Shown in pieces: positions 8,767-16,451 of a stretch of 36,299 bases of DNA. Position 1 is the first letter of the stretch. Every line of letters starts with the position of its first letter. Below the pieces are notes generated by a model. That model ran no database searches. It saw nothing but the letters and a program-made list of their open reading frames with translations, and was not told where the DNA came from. Where the stretch lies: the NCBI GenBank assembly GCA_900465685.1, contig UEGR01000021.1, positions 1 to 36,299 of the forward strand. Reading direction: 5' to 3'. The stretch comes from Hyphomicrobiales bacterium. Lineage in GTDB: Bacteria; Pseudomonadota; Alphaproteobacteria; Rhizobiales; Rhizobiaceae. A program made the translations under genes and the position numbers.

Positions 8767-9348
8767 ATGGAAAACGCAATCGAACAACTCGACAACGCCA
8801 TTGGCGAGAACCTGCGCCGCCTGCGTCTGGCGCAAGGCATGACGCTGGATGCGCTGGGCGATGCTTCCGGTGTGAGCCGGGCCATGATCTCGCGGATCGA
8901 GCGTGGCGAGACAAGCCCGACGGCCCAGCTTCTGGCGCGCATTTGCGCCGCCCTTGGCACGTCGCTTTCAGCCTTTTTCGGTGATGCGGAAGCTCCGCCC
9001 TCGCCCTACCTTCCGCATGATCGCCAGCCCGTCTGGCGCGATCCCGACACCGGCTATGTGCGCCGGTCGGTTTCTCCCCCCGGCACCGGCTCGAATGTCG
9101 ACATGATCGAGGTCGAGTTTCCAGCTGGCGGCAAGGTCACTTTCGCACCCCAGACCGCCAATGCTGGCATCACGCAGCATATGTGGCTCTTTGCCGGTGA
9201 GATGGAAATGACCGTTGGCGACACGCATTACAGCCTGAAGCCCGGCGACTGCCTTTATATGCCGATCATGGCTGGCATCACCTTTCACAATCCGGGCTCC
9301 ATTCCCGCGCGCTACGCCATTGTGCTCGAACGCCGTGGCAGCCTTTGA
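8767..9348 (+). CDS. XRE-family regulator with C-terminal cupin domain
   Basis: This 193-residue protein joins a helix-turn-helix (about residues 16-70, LRRLRLAQGMTLDALGDASG then VSRAMISRIERGETSPT) to a cupin fold (about residues 105-190, with KPGDCLYMPIMAGITFHNPG). Such regulators usually sense a small metabolite through the cupin. The frame is open from a GTG at 8686, but that part covers the glcB terminator, so ATG 8767 is used. Two GNAT acetyltransferase genes follow with gaps of 11 and 1 bases, forming a likely three-gene operon. The regulator therefore probably controls these acetyltransferases. Its ligand is unknown. Confidence 0.88.
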   Translation: MENAIEQLDNAIGENLRRLRLAQGMTLDALGDASGVSRAMISRIERGETSPTAQLLARICAALGTSLSAFFGDAEAPPSPYLPHDRQPVWRDPDTGYVRRSVSPPGTGSNVDMIEVEFPAGGKVTFAPQTANAGITQHMWLFAGEMEMTVGDTHYSLKPGDCLYMPIMAGITFHNPGSIPARYAIVLERRGSL

Positions 9349-9359
9349 AAGACCGACCA

Positions 9360-9869
9360 ATGATTCACGTTCTCAACGCGGAAGAAGCGAAGCGAGCCAT
9401 CCCCGCGCTCGCCGAAATCCTGGCGGATTGCGTTATGGGTGGCGCATCGGTCGGGTTCATGGCCCCGTGCGGGCCGCAGGATTTTACGCCTTACTGGACC
9501 CGTATCGCCCGCGAAGCCGAGAACGGCGATACGCTGCTCATCGTTGCTGAACATGAAGGCGAGATCGTCGGTACGGTTCAGCTTGGTCTCTCCCAAATGC
9601 CCAATCAGCCGCATCGCGCTGACCTGAAAAAGCTGCTCGTCCACCGCAAGGCGCGCGGCCTCGGCCTTGCCCGCAAACTGCTGGAACAGGCTGAACTGCA
9701 AGCTCGCAGCCGAGGCAAAACACTCATCTGCCTCGACACAGTCACCGGCAGCCCCGCCGAAGCGATCTATACGCATCTTGACTGGCAGCCTGTCGGCATC
9801 ATTCCGAATTACGCGCTTTTCCCCGATGGTAGCCCCTGCGCCACCACGATCTTTTACAAAGGCATCTGA
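9360..9869 (+). CDS. GNAT-family N-acetyltransferase
   Basis: This 169-residue protein has the GNAT acetyl-CoA-binding fold. The pattern for the pyrophosphate loop is HRKARGLGLARKLLEQAE (about residues 98-115), preceded by the strand ADLKKLLV. GNAT enzymes move an acetyl group from acetyl-CoA to an amine; the acceptor here is not predictable. The start ATG lies 11 bases after the regulator's stop codon, with GAAAG before it, and the gene ends one base before the next acetyltransferase gene. Tight spacing indicates one transcript with the XRE-cupin regulator. Confidence 0.88.
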   Translation: MIHVLNAEEAKRAIPALAEILADCVMGGASVGFMAPCGPQDFTPYWTRIAREAENGDTLLIVAEHEGEIVGTVQLGLSQMPNQPHRADLKKLLVHRKARGLGLARKLLEQAELQARSRGKTLICLDTVTGSPAEAIYTHLDWQPVGIIPNYALFPDGSPCATTIFYKGI

Positions 9870-9870
9870 A

Positions 9871-10365
9871 ATGACCCTCTCCATCCGCCATGCGACGGCA
9901 GCCGACCTTCCGACGCTCCTCGCCATCTATAATGATGCAGTCGAAAACACGCTCGCCATCTGGAATGAAACGCTCGTTGATCTGGAAAATCGGCGCCTAT
10001 GGCTCGAAGGCCGTAATCGCGACGGGTTCCCGGTGCTGGTGGCCGAGCGCGACGGCAAAGTCGTCGGCTATGCCAGCTATGGTCCTTTCCGGCCTTTTGA
10101 AGGCTTCCGCCATTCATCCGAACTGTCGGTTTATGTAGCAAGCGATGCGCGGGGCGGCGGCATTGGTCGCGCCTTGCTGGCCGAGCTGGTGGAAGAAGCG
10201 CGCCGCCGCAAGGTGCATGTGCTGGTGGCTGGCATTGAAGCGGGCAATGCGGCGTCCATCGCGCTGCACAGATCGCAAGGTTTTGAGGATTGCGGCACCT
10301 TGAAACAAGTCGGCCAGAAATTCGGCCGCTGGCTCGATCTGACCTTCATGCAGAAGATTCTCTGA
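9871..10365 (+). CDS. GNAT acetyltransferase, phosphinothricin/methionine-sulfoximine N-acetyltransferase-like
   Basis: This 164-residue protein looks like the Pat/MddA/YncA branch of GNAT enzymes, which acetylate methionine derivatives such as methionine sulfoximine, or phosphinothricin. Branch features are the opening IRHATAADLPTLLAIYNDAV, the YASYGPFRPFEGFRHSSE block, and the acetyl-CoA loop DARGGGIGRALLAELV. The ATG is one base after the previous stop, so the true start lies here and not at an open upstream position. It is the last gene of the XRE-cupin operon and is followed by an intrinsic terminator. The exact substrate is not established by sequence. Confidence 0.87.
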   Translation: MTLSIRHATAADLPTLLAIYNDAVENTLAIWNETLVDLENRRLWLEGRNRDGFPVLVAERDGKVVGYASYGPFRPFEGFRHSSELSVYVASDARGGGIGRALLAELVEEARRRKVHVLVAGIEAGNAASIALHRSQGFEDCGTLKQVGQKFGRWLDLTFMQKIL

Positions 10366-10389
10366 TCTATTCAATATAGAACAATAGAA

Positions 10390-10424
10390 AACGCAGCGGG
10401 TTATTGCGCTGCTGCGTTCTTTTT
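10390..10424 (+). terminator. Intrinsic terminator after the acetyltransferase operon
   Basis: AACGCAGC at 10390-10397 pairs with GCTGCGTT at 10411-10418 across a 13-base loop, followed by CTTTTTG. Confidence 0.75.
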
Positions 10425-10440
10425 GTTTATACAAGCGCAT

Positions 10441-10505
10441 TCGCAAGGACCCGGTGAAAGCCCGGGTGGCTCTTCTGGCCGCCTATCCGCCAGACAACGC
10501 AACAA
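10441..10505 (+). ncRNA. Structured leader before the SulP gene, possible sul1-type RNA motif
   Basis: A stem ACCCGG/CCGGGT (10449-10454 with 10462-10467), capped by a GAAA-like loop, is followed by GC-rich segments that can form a second stem. It lies in the 155-base untranslated leader of a SulP transporter gene. The sul1 motif is a published alphaproteobacterial RNA element found before sulfate transporter genes and rich in stable tetraloops. Assignment here rests on location and rough shape only. Confidence 0.35.
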
Positions 10506-10580
10506 CATCCCCCATTTTTACAATCGGCCATGTTGAATCGGACGGCTCTCAACGCCCGTCTTCTATTTGCGGAAAATTCA

Positions 10581-12065
10581 ATGACACGTCTTGCTGCCTA
10601 CCGCCGCGAGTGGTTCTCCAATATTCGCGGCGATATTCTTTCCGGCATCGTCGTAGCACTTGCCCTTATTCCGGAAGCCATCGGCTTTTCGGTCATCGCC
10701 GGGGTCGATCCGAAGATCGGCCTTTTCGCTTCCTTCGCCATTGCCTGCGTCTCCGCCTTTACCGGCGGTCGCCCCGGCATGATTTCAGCGGCCACGGCTG
10801 CAACTGCCGTGGTGATGGTCTCACTCGTCAAGGAATACGGGCTGCAATATCTCTTTGCCGCCACCATTCTGATGGGCTTCCTGCAAATCCTTGCAGGTTT
10901 CCTGAAACTCGGACGCCTGATGCGCTTCGTATCGCGGTCGGTCATCACCGGCTTCGTCAATGCCTTGGCGATCCTTATTTTCATGGCGCAGCTACCGGAA
11001 CTGATCCATGTGCCGGTCCAGACCTATTGGATGATCGCGGGCGGCCTTGCCATCATCTATCTGTTCCCGCGCCTGACCAAGGCGATCCCTTCGCCGCTGG
11101 TTGCCATTGCCGTTCTCACCGCACTGGCCTGGTGGAGCGGGATGGATCTTCGCACCGTGGGCGATCTTGGTGAATTGCCATCCGCATTGCCGGTCTTTGC
11201 CCTGCCCCAAGTGCCGCTGACGCTCGAAACCTTGCAGATCATTTTGCCCTATTCGATCACGCTCGCAGCGGTCGGCTTGCTCGAATCGCTGATGACCGCC
11301 CAGATTGTCGACGACATGACCGACACGACCAGCAACAAAAGCCAGGAATGCATCGGTCAGGGCACGAGCAATATCGCCTCGGCGCTGATTGGCGGCATGG
11401 GCGGCTGCGCGATGATCGGGCAATCGGTGATCAATGTTTCGTCCGGTGGACGCGGCAGGCTTTCGACCTTCGTGGCAGGCGCCTTCCTGCTGTTCCTGAT
11501 TCTCGTTCTCGACGATCTCGTGCGCATCATTCCGATGGCGGCACTGGTGGCCGTGATGATCATGGTATCCATCGGCACATTCTCGTGGCGGTCGATCCTC
11601 GATCTGCGCCGCAACCCGCCTTCCTCGTCCTTCGTCATGCTGGCAACGGTTGTGACCGTCGTTTCAACGCATGATCTGGCGAAAGGCGTGCTTGTCGGCG
11701 TTCTGCTATCCGGCGTGTTCTTCGCGGGCAAGGTCGCCAAGATGTTCCGCGTCACCGAGACCGAAAACAGCGACGGCAGCGAACGCATCTATACTGTTCA
11801 AGGCCAGATTTTCTTCGCTTCGGCGCAGAATTTCATCGCCGCGTTCGATTTCTCCAAGCCTGCCAAGAAGGTCACCATCGATGTCAGCCATGCGCATCTG
11901 TGGGACATCACTTCGGTTGGCGCACTGGACAAGGTTGTTCTGAAATATCGCGCCAGCGGCACCGATGTGTCGGTGATCGGCTTTAACGAAGCCAGCGCCG
12001 ACATGGTGGACCGCTTTGCTGTCCACGACAAGGAACTGGGTGCCGCCAAACTGGCGACGCACTAA
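10581..12065 (+). CDS. SulP-family inorganic anion transporter with STAS domain
   Basis: This 494-residue inner-membrane protein has about ten to twelve hydrophobic helices followed by a cytoplasmic STAS domain (about residues 405-490). SulP proteins carry sulfate, bicarbonate or other anions. The family signature is near the start ([20 protein letters not shown]). The STAS segment reads [16 protein letters not shown], typical of the anti-sigma-antagonist fold. ATG 10581 is preferred over an open ATG at 10530 because GGAAAA lies 6 bases before it. It stands alone between terminators. Sulfate is likely if the leader is indeed a sul1-type element; otherwise the anion is open. Confidence 0.88.
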   Translation: MTRLAAYRREWFSNIRGDILSGIVVALALIPEAIGFSVIAGVDPKIGLFASFAIACVSAFTGGRPGMISAATAATAVVMVSLVKEYGLQYLFAATILMGFLQILAGFLKLGRLMRFVSRSVITGFVNALAILIFMAQLPELIHVPVQTYWMIAGGLAIIYLFPRLTKAIPSPLVAIAVLTALAWWSGMDLRTVGDLGELPSALPVFALPQVPLTLETLQIILPYSITLAAVGLLESLMTAQIVDDMTDTTSNKSQECIGQGTSNIASALIGGMGGCAMIGQSVINVSSGGRGRLSTFVAGAFLLFLILVLDDLVRIIPMAALVAVMIMVSIGTFSWRSILDLRRNPPSSSFVMLATVVTVVSTHDLAKGVLVGVLLSGVFFAGKVAKMFRVTETENSDGSERIYTVQGQIFFASAQNFIAAFDFSKPAKKVTIDVSHAHLWDITSVGALDKVVLKYRASGTDVSVIGFNEASADMVDRFAVHDKELGAAKLATH

Positions 12066-12071
12066 ACATAA

Positions 12072-12103
12072 AAAGAAAGGGCCGCAACAGCGGCCCTTTC
12101 TTT
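12072..12103. terminator. Bidirectional intrinsic terminator between the SulP and MFS genes
   Basis: A perfect 14-bp stem (AAAGAAAGGGCCGC with its complement) around an AACA loop has A-rich and T-rich ends, so it can stop both convergent genes. It overlaps the stop codon of the MFS gene. Confidence 0.9.
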
Positions 12104-13457
12104 AGCTCGTATGCGGTACGGCGTCTCCGACCGGCAAATCCTCGAGGCCAATGGCGCCTTCCACCCGATCGCTGCGCGCCATCAGATAAAGACCTAATCC
12201 GCAAGTCAGCACCGCGATGAACACCAGATACCAGGCATGCGCCATCGGGTTGACCGCCAGAAACGATGTTACGACCACAGGCGTCAGGCCGCCGAACACC
12301 GCATAGGAAACGTTGTAGGAAAAGGACAGGCCCGAGAACCGAACCGGAGCCGGGAAGGCGCGCACCATGACATAGGGCACCGCGCCAACCATACCGACGG
12401 AAAGCCCCATGACCGCATATAGCGCAAACAGCACCGGCAGAGACGTGCCAGCAAAGCTGTAGAAAACGAAGGTGGCGACGCCGAAGAACACACCGGCCAC
12501 CGCAAAGAAGCGTCCACTGCCGATGCGGTCGACAATCGATCCGGCAGCCACCGTGCCAAACATCAGGAAAAGCGTGCCGAAGCTGGTCGCGGCAAGTGAT
12601 TGCAATGGGCTATAGCCGTAAAGCTTTTGCAGGAAGGTTGCGGTCATCAGCGTGGTCACGACGATACCGGCTGACAGAATCCAGGTCAGAAGCACGGAAA
12701 TGATGACGCCATGCATATGTTCGCGCAGCACCGTCTTGAGCGGCAGCTTGTCTTTCAGCAAATGGCTGTTCTTCATTTCGGTAAAGATCGGCGTTTCAGC
12801 CAACCAGCGCCGCAGATAAACCGCGAGCAGGCCAAAAATACCGCCGATGAAGAACGGAATGCGCCATGCGTAACCGGCAAGTTCCTCCGGGGTGAAAATC
12901 CAGTTGATGGCCGTTGCGATCAGCGAGCCGATCATGATGCCAAGCGTCAGGCCGGAACAGAGGAAGCCACAGGCCATCCCGACCCGATTGGCAGGCACAT
13001 GCTCCGCCACAAAGGTCCACGCGCCGGGAACTTCGCCGCCAATGGCCGCGCCCTGCAACATGCGAAAAACGATCAGCAGGATCGGCGCGCCGACACCCAG
13101 CGTCGCATAGGTGGGCAGGCAGGCCATGGCCAATGTCGAGATCGACATCAGAAACACCGAAAAGGCGAAAACCCGCTTGCGACCGAACTTGTCGCCGAAA
13201 TGCGCCAGCACGATACCGCCGACCGGACGCACCAGATAGCCGGCTGCGAAAATGCCGAAAGTCTGGATCATGACCAGCCAATCCGGCATATCCGGCGGAA
13301 AAAACAGATGGCCGATCACACTGGCGAAGAATACGAAGATGATGAAATCATAGAACTCCAGCGCGCCGCCGAGGGCCGAAAGGCCAAGGGTGCGGAAATC
13401 CTGTCCATTAAGCGGACGGGGGCTATTGCCTTGCGCGTGTGTGTTCATCGATGCCAT
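12102..13457 (-). CDS. MFS transporter, metabolite:H+ symporter (MHS) family
   Basis: This 451-residue, twelve-helix transporter resembles the MHS branch that includes ProP, KgtP and ShiA, which take up organic acids or osmolytes with protons. The MFS motif between helices 2 and 3 is GGIVLAHFGDKFGRKRVF, and the second-half counterpart is AGSIVDRIGSGRFF. An early ALGGALEFYDFIIFVFFASV segment is typical of this branch. The start could be ATG 13457 or ATG 13448; an AGGA lies between 3 and 12 bases upstream, so neither is certain. It faces the SulP gene and diverges from mbfA. The substrate is not predictable. Confidence 0.87.
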   Translation of the reverse strand: MASMNTHAQGNSPRPLNGQDFRTLGLSALGGALEFYDFIIFVFFASVIGHLFFPPDMPDWLVMIQTFGIFAAGYLVRPVGGIVLAHFGDKFGRKRVFAFSVFLMSISTLAMACLPTYATLGVGAPILLIVFRMLQGAAIGGEVPGAWTFVAEHVPANRVGMACGFLCSGLTLGIMIGSLIATAINWIFTPEELAGYAWRIPFFIGGIFGLLAVYLRRWLAETPIFTEMKNSHLLKDKLPLKTVLREHMHGVIISVLLTWILSAGIVVTTLMTATFLQKLYGYSPLQSLAATSFGTLFLMFGTVAAGSIVDRIGSGRFFAVAGVFFGVATFVFYSFAGTSLPVLFALYAVMGLSVGMVGAVPYVMVRAFPAPVRFSGLSFSYNVSYAVFGGLTPVVVTSFLAVNPMAHAWYLVFIAVLTCGLGLYLMARSDRVEGAIGLEDLPVGDAVPHTS

Positions 13458-13584
13458 CGATCCTGTTCTTTCTGGCTTTTTCGTCTTGCCGTTGCTTGCA
13501 ATCCCCCGCTTTTACGGGGCCGAAATGTAATGCGCCAAACAGGACTGCATCGCAAGACTTGACTTTCAGCATGCTGATTATAAA

Positions 13585-13601
13585 TTTAGAATAATTCTAA
13601 A
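13585..13601 (+). promoter_or_regulatory. Iron control element (ICE), probable Irr operator of mbfA
   Basis: TTTAGAAT-A-ATTCTAAA is a perfect 17-bp palindrome matching the ICE motif bound by Irr, the haem-responsive iron regulator of Hyphomicrobiales. It lies 3 bases before the first possible mbfA start codon and downstream of a TTGACT at 13559, so bound Irr would block transcription. The match is direct; Irr binding follows from known mbfA regulation in related genera. Confidence 0.85.
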
Positions 13602-13604
13602 CTG

Positions 13605-14600
13605 ATGGATTTGATTATGCTGAGTCGATTTTTCCGCAACGGTCGCCGCCCGTTCGATTCGCTTTCCGAACAGGAAATACTGGCGCTTGCCATCTCCTCG
13701 GAAGAGGATGATGCCCGCATCTATCTCGCCTATGCCGATGGCCTGCGCGAAGAATTCCCGCAATCGGCCAAGATTTTCGAACAGATGGCGGAAGAAGAGC
13801 ACGGGCACCGCGATGCGCTGATCGAGCGGCACCGGGCGCGGTTTGGTGACCATATTCCGCTCATTCGCCGCGAACATGTCAGCGGCTATTACGACCGCAA
13901 GCCCGACTGGCTGGTGCGACCGCTGGGTATCGACAAGGTGCGCGACGCGGCGTCTGAAATGGAAGATCAGGCCTATCGTTTCTATGTCGAGGCGGCAAAG
14001 CACGTTACCGACGCGGGCACGCGCAAGCTTCTGGGCGATCTGGCGCTTCAGGAAAAGCAGCACGAGGTCAAAGCCGAATCGCTGGAACATGAACTCACGC
14101 CTGAAAGCGTGCAGGACGAGGAACGCGCACTTGAGCGCAAGCAGTTCATCCTCACCTATGTCCAGCCCGGTCTTGCGGGCCTGATGGACGGCTCGGTCTC
14201 GACCCTTGCGCCGATCTTCGCTGCCGCCTTTGCCACGCAGGATACCTGGCAGACGTTTCTCGTCGGCCTGTCAGCATCGGTTGGTGCGGGTATTTCGATG
14301 GGCTTCACCGAAGCCATTCATGACGATGGCAAGCTGTCGGGCCGCGGATCGCCGGTCAAACGCGGTCTGTCCTGCGGTATCATGACGGCACTCGGCGGCC
14401 TCGGCCACGCCTTGCCCTATCTGATCACAGATTTCTGGACAGCTACATCTCTGGCGGTCGTTATCGTGTTCTTTGAACTCTGGGCCATCGCCTTCATCCA
14501 GAACCGTTTCATGGAAACACCATTCTTCCGCTCGGTCCTGCAAGTTGTGCTGGGTGGCGCATTGGTTCTGGCAGCGGGTATTCTGATCGGCAACGCCTAG
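13605..14600 (+). CDS. mbfA: Membrane-bound ferritin A (ferritin-like domain fused to VIT1/CCC1-type transporter), iron exporter
   Basis: This 331-residue fusion has an N-terminal cytoplasmic ferritin-like domain (about residues 15-150) with di-iron ligands in SSEEDDARIY, MAEEEHGHRD, SEMEDQAYRFY and LQEKQHE. The C-terminal half is a VIT1/CCC1-like membrane domain with about five helices (GLMDGSVSTLAPIFAAAFA, then GISMGFTEAI). MbfA of Bradyrhizobium and Agrobacterium exports iron and protects against iron and peroxide stress. The operator palindrome is so close to ATG 13605 that ATG 13617 may be the true start; neither has a good ribosome site. Irr control fits the ICE palindrome directly upstream. 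Confidence 0.92.
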   Translation: MDLIMLSRFFRNGRRPFDSLSEQEILALAISSEEDDARIYLAYADGLREEFPQSAKIFEQMAEEEHGHRDALIERHRARFGDHIPLIRREHVSGYYDRKPDWLVRPLGIDKVRDAASEMEDQAYRFYVEAAKHVTDAGTRKLLGDLALQEKQHEVKAESLEHELTPESVQDEERALERKQFILTYVQPGLAGLMDGSVSTLAPIFAAAFATQDTWQTFLVGLSASVGAGISMGFTEAIHDDGKLSGRGSPVKRGLSCGIMTALGGLGHALPYLITDFWTATSLAVVIVFFELWAIAFIQNRFMETPFFRSVLQVVLGGALVLAAGILIGNA

Positions 14601-14638
14601 AGCGGTTCCAGTTAAAGCGGAATCGTGGAACCGCTCTA
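14598..14638. repeat. Large hairpin at the end of mbfA (probable terminator or repeat-derived)
   Basis: TAGAGCGGTTCCA and its exact complement TGGAACCGCTCTA form a 13-bp stem with a 15-base loop. It begins at the mbfA stop codon and is followed by a moderately T-rich stretch. It may act as the mbfA terminator. The block 14598-14700 has the look of a Brucellaceae intergenic repeat. Confidence 0.55.
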
Positions 14639-14650
14639 TCTATTTGTTTC

Positions 14651-14700
14651 TACGCATTGTCCTACGCAAAACCGCTACGCACTTTTGCTGGAAATGCTTT
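14651..14700. repeat. Degenerate interspersed intergenic repeat, copy B
   Basis: CGCAAAACCGC in TACGCAAAACCGCTACGC is the reverse complement of the core in the copy at 3857-3905, with partly matching flanks. It lies between mbfA and the amidotransferase gene, next to the large hairpin. Confidence 0.45.
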
Positions 14701-15508
14701 AGACCGTAGCAACACCTTGCGGGGGCGACATCGCCCCCTCAAAGCGGTCAATGGCGATGCGGCCCTGCCGGGAGACAGTGACAAAGCTGTTTGCCGGCAC
14801 AGCCATCCAGTTGCCGGCTTCGCCATCCAGCGGTTCCGACACCACACAAATGCCGGACGACGCGCCAAGCGTCGCGGTATAAAGCGTAGGCGCAAAGGCG
14901 TCAGTGGCATAGCGGATTGCATAAAGCTGATTGCCGTCTGAAAATGCAGCGGTCAGCCGCAGAAATGGCGGCACATCGGCCTTCCCGGCCTCGTCGACAA
15001 TCGTGGTGACCATGCGCTTCATCGCCTGAACCGGATCACTGTCGAGACCGAATTCCAGCATCAGCAGAAAGATCAGTTCGGAATCGGTTGCGCCATGCTT
15101 CTGCGCATAGACATGATCGCTCAGATGCGCCTCCAGCCTGCGGCGCAGACGGTCGAAATTGCCGATCTGCCCGTTATGCATGAAGCTCCAGCGCCCGGAA
15201 ACAAAGGGGTGGCAATTGGAGCGGCTGGTCAGCCCGCCTGTCGAGGCGCGCACATGCGCAAGAAAAAGGCGCGACCGGATTTGTCGCGCCAGGCTACCCA
15301 AATTCTGATCGGACCATGCGGGCAGAATATCCCGATACAGCCCCGGCTCGGTGCGATGCCCATACCAGGCGACACCGAAACCGTCGCCATTGGTGCGTGT
15401 TTTGGCTTCATGCGCATCGTGGCTTTGCGCCACGAGCGAATGACAGGGAGACGAAATAATGTCTTCCAGATAGGTCTCAGGTCCGAGATAGGCTGCCCAA
15501 CGGCACAT
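14699..15508 (-). CDS. Class II glutamine amidotransferase (YafJ-like)
   Basis: This 269-residue protein is an N-terminal-nucleophile glutamine amidotransferase. After removal of the first methionine, Cys2 of MCRWAAYLGPE becomes the catalytic residue. Other family features are NGDGFGVAWYG, LFLAHVRASTGG, and the block around SNCHPFVSGRWSFMHNGQIG. No synthase domain is attached, so ammonia from glutamine must go to a separate partner or the protein acts as a hydrolase. It resembles YafJ and, more distantly, EgtC of ergothioneine synthesis. No egt genes are seen nearby. The small DUF6356 gene lies 27 bases upstream in the same direction, so the two may share a transcript. Confidence 0.87.
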   Translation of the reverse strand: MCRWAAYLGPETYLEDIISSPCHSLVAQSHDAHEAKTRTNGDGFGVAWYGHRTEPGLYRDILPAWSDQNLGSLARQIRSRLFLAHVRASTGGLTSRSNCHPFVSGRWSFMHNGQIGNFDRLRRRLEAHLSDHVYAQKHGATDSELIFLLMLEFGLDSDPVQAMKRMVTTIVDEAGKADVPPFLRLTAAFSDGNQLYAIRYATDAFAPTLYTATLGASSGICVVSEPLDGEAGNWMAVPANSFVTVSRQGRIAIDRFEGAMSPPQGVATV

Positions 15509-15535
15509 GTGCGATCCGATGCTTAAAAGCCAGTC

Positions 15536-15751
15536 TTAACGACCTCTGTTATGCGTCCGCTCATAGAGCTGACGAACAATGGTGCTTGCAGTCTTTTCGA
15601 ACAAAAATGGCAAAAATGCATGGATCAGAGCAGCAAATGCTGCTCCGAACAGCTTGAATGAAAACCGCGATGCAAAAGCCATATGCTCGAAATAGGTCTC
15701 ATCGACCGATGAGGGATGGTCGGTGAAAATGCGGGTAATACGCGTGGTCAT
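15536..15751 (-). CDS. DUF6356-family small membrane protein
   Basis: This 71-residue protein begins TRITRIFTDHPSSVDETY and then has one hydrophobic helix (FGAAFAALIHAFLPFLF) and a basic tail. The composition and the HPSSVDETYxEH pattern match the small DUF6356 family of alphaproteobacteria, which has no known function. It lies 27 bases upstream of the amidotransferase gene in the same direction and diverges from the Lrp-type regulator. A single membrane anchor with both ends charged suggests a small inner-membrane accessory protein. Confidence 0.8.
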   Translation of the reverse strand: MTTRITRIFTDHPSSVDETYFEHMAFASRFSFKLFGAAFAALIHAFLPFLFEKTASTIVRQLYERTHNRGR

Positions 15752-15880
15752 TGCAAATGCTCCCGTTTGATTGAGAAATTCTTTCTCTTTTGCCCAGCGC
15801 TAAAGCGCCCTTCTGGAAAATCATTTTAGCAAGAATGAGAAAGATGAAATCTCAAAATATTCTTGAAATCCGCAATTAAT

Positions 15881-15896
15881 TGGGACAATCATCCCA
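15881..15896. promoter_or_regulatory. Inverted repeat before the Lrp/AsnC gene
   Basis: TGGGA-CAATCA-TCCCA lies 3 bases before the regulator's ATG, in the region shared with the divergent DUF6356 gene. Lrp-type proteins often bind near their own promoters, so autoregulation is plausible but unproven. Confidence 0.35.
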
Positions 15897-15898
15897 CT

Positions 15899-16369
15899 AT
15901 GATGGCTTCACTGGACGAGATAGACCGCAAAATATTGGGAGAACTGCAGATTGACGGCACGCTGTCTGTTGATTCTCTGTCGGAACGCGTCAACCTTTCG
16001 CGCAATGCCTGCTGGCGGAGGGTGAAGCGCATGGAGGAAGAGGGCATCATCAAGGCGCGTGTCGCGCTGGTGGATGCCGAGATGGTGGGCTGCGGCCTGT
16101 CCGTTTTCATTCTGGTGCGCACATCCAGCCACGATCCGCAATGGCTGTCGAAGTTCCGCAACGCCACGGCGCGTTTTCCGGAAATCGTCGGCGTCTATCG
16201 CATGACCGGCGATCTGGATTATGTGCTGAAGGCGCGTGTCGCCGACGTGAAGGCCTATGACCGGCTTTACCAGCAGCTGATCGCCAGCGTTCCACTGTCG
16301 GATGTTTCAGCGTCCTTCGTGATGGAGGAAATCAAGGAAACCACCGCCGTTCCGCTCGATATGCGCTAA
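15899..16369 (+). CDS. Lrp/AsnC-family transcriptional regulator
   Basis: This 156-residue regulator has an N-terminal helix-turn-helix (LSERVNLSRNACWRRVKRME, about residues 23-42) and a C-terminal RAM ligand-binding domain with VGVYRMTGDLDYVLKARV. Lrp-type proteins form octamers that respond to amino acids. The start is one of two adjacent ATGs (15899 or 15902); a TTG at 15863 is also in frame but less likely. No strong ribosome site is visible before any of them. No amino acid gene is adjacent, so the target cannot be named. Confidence 0.9.
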   Translation: MMASLDEIDRKILGELQIDGTLSVDSLSERVNLSRNACWRRVKRMEEEGIIKARVALVDAEMVGCGLSVFILVRTSSHDPQWLSKFRNATARFPEIVGVYRMTGDLDYVLKARVADVKAYDRLYQQLIASVPLSDVSASFVMEEIKETTAVPLDMR

Positions 16370-16451
16370 AACCGTTGCTTCTCCCGTCAGCATGCCTACA
16401 TGGCAAAATGCGCGCATTCTCGTTGACAGCGCATTGACGGAAGGAACCCTC

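Noticed and set aside
5677..8835. Very long open frame of about 1050 codons on the minus strand
   Set aside because: It lies opposite gluQ and glcB and is a shadow caused by their codon bias. It has no family features.
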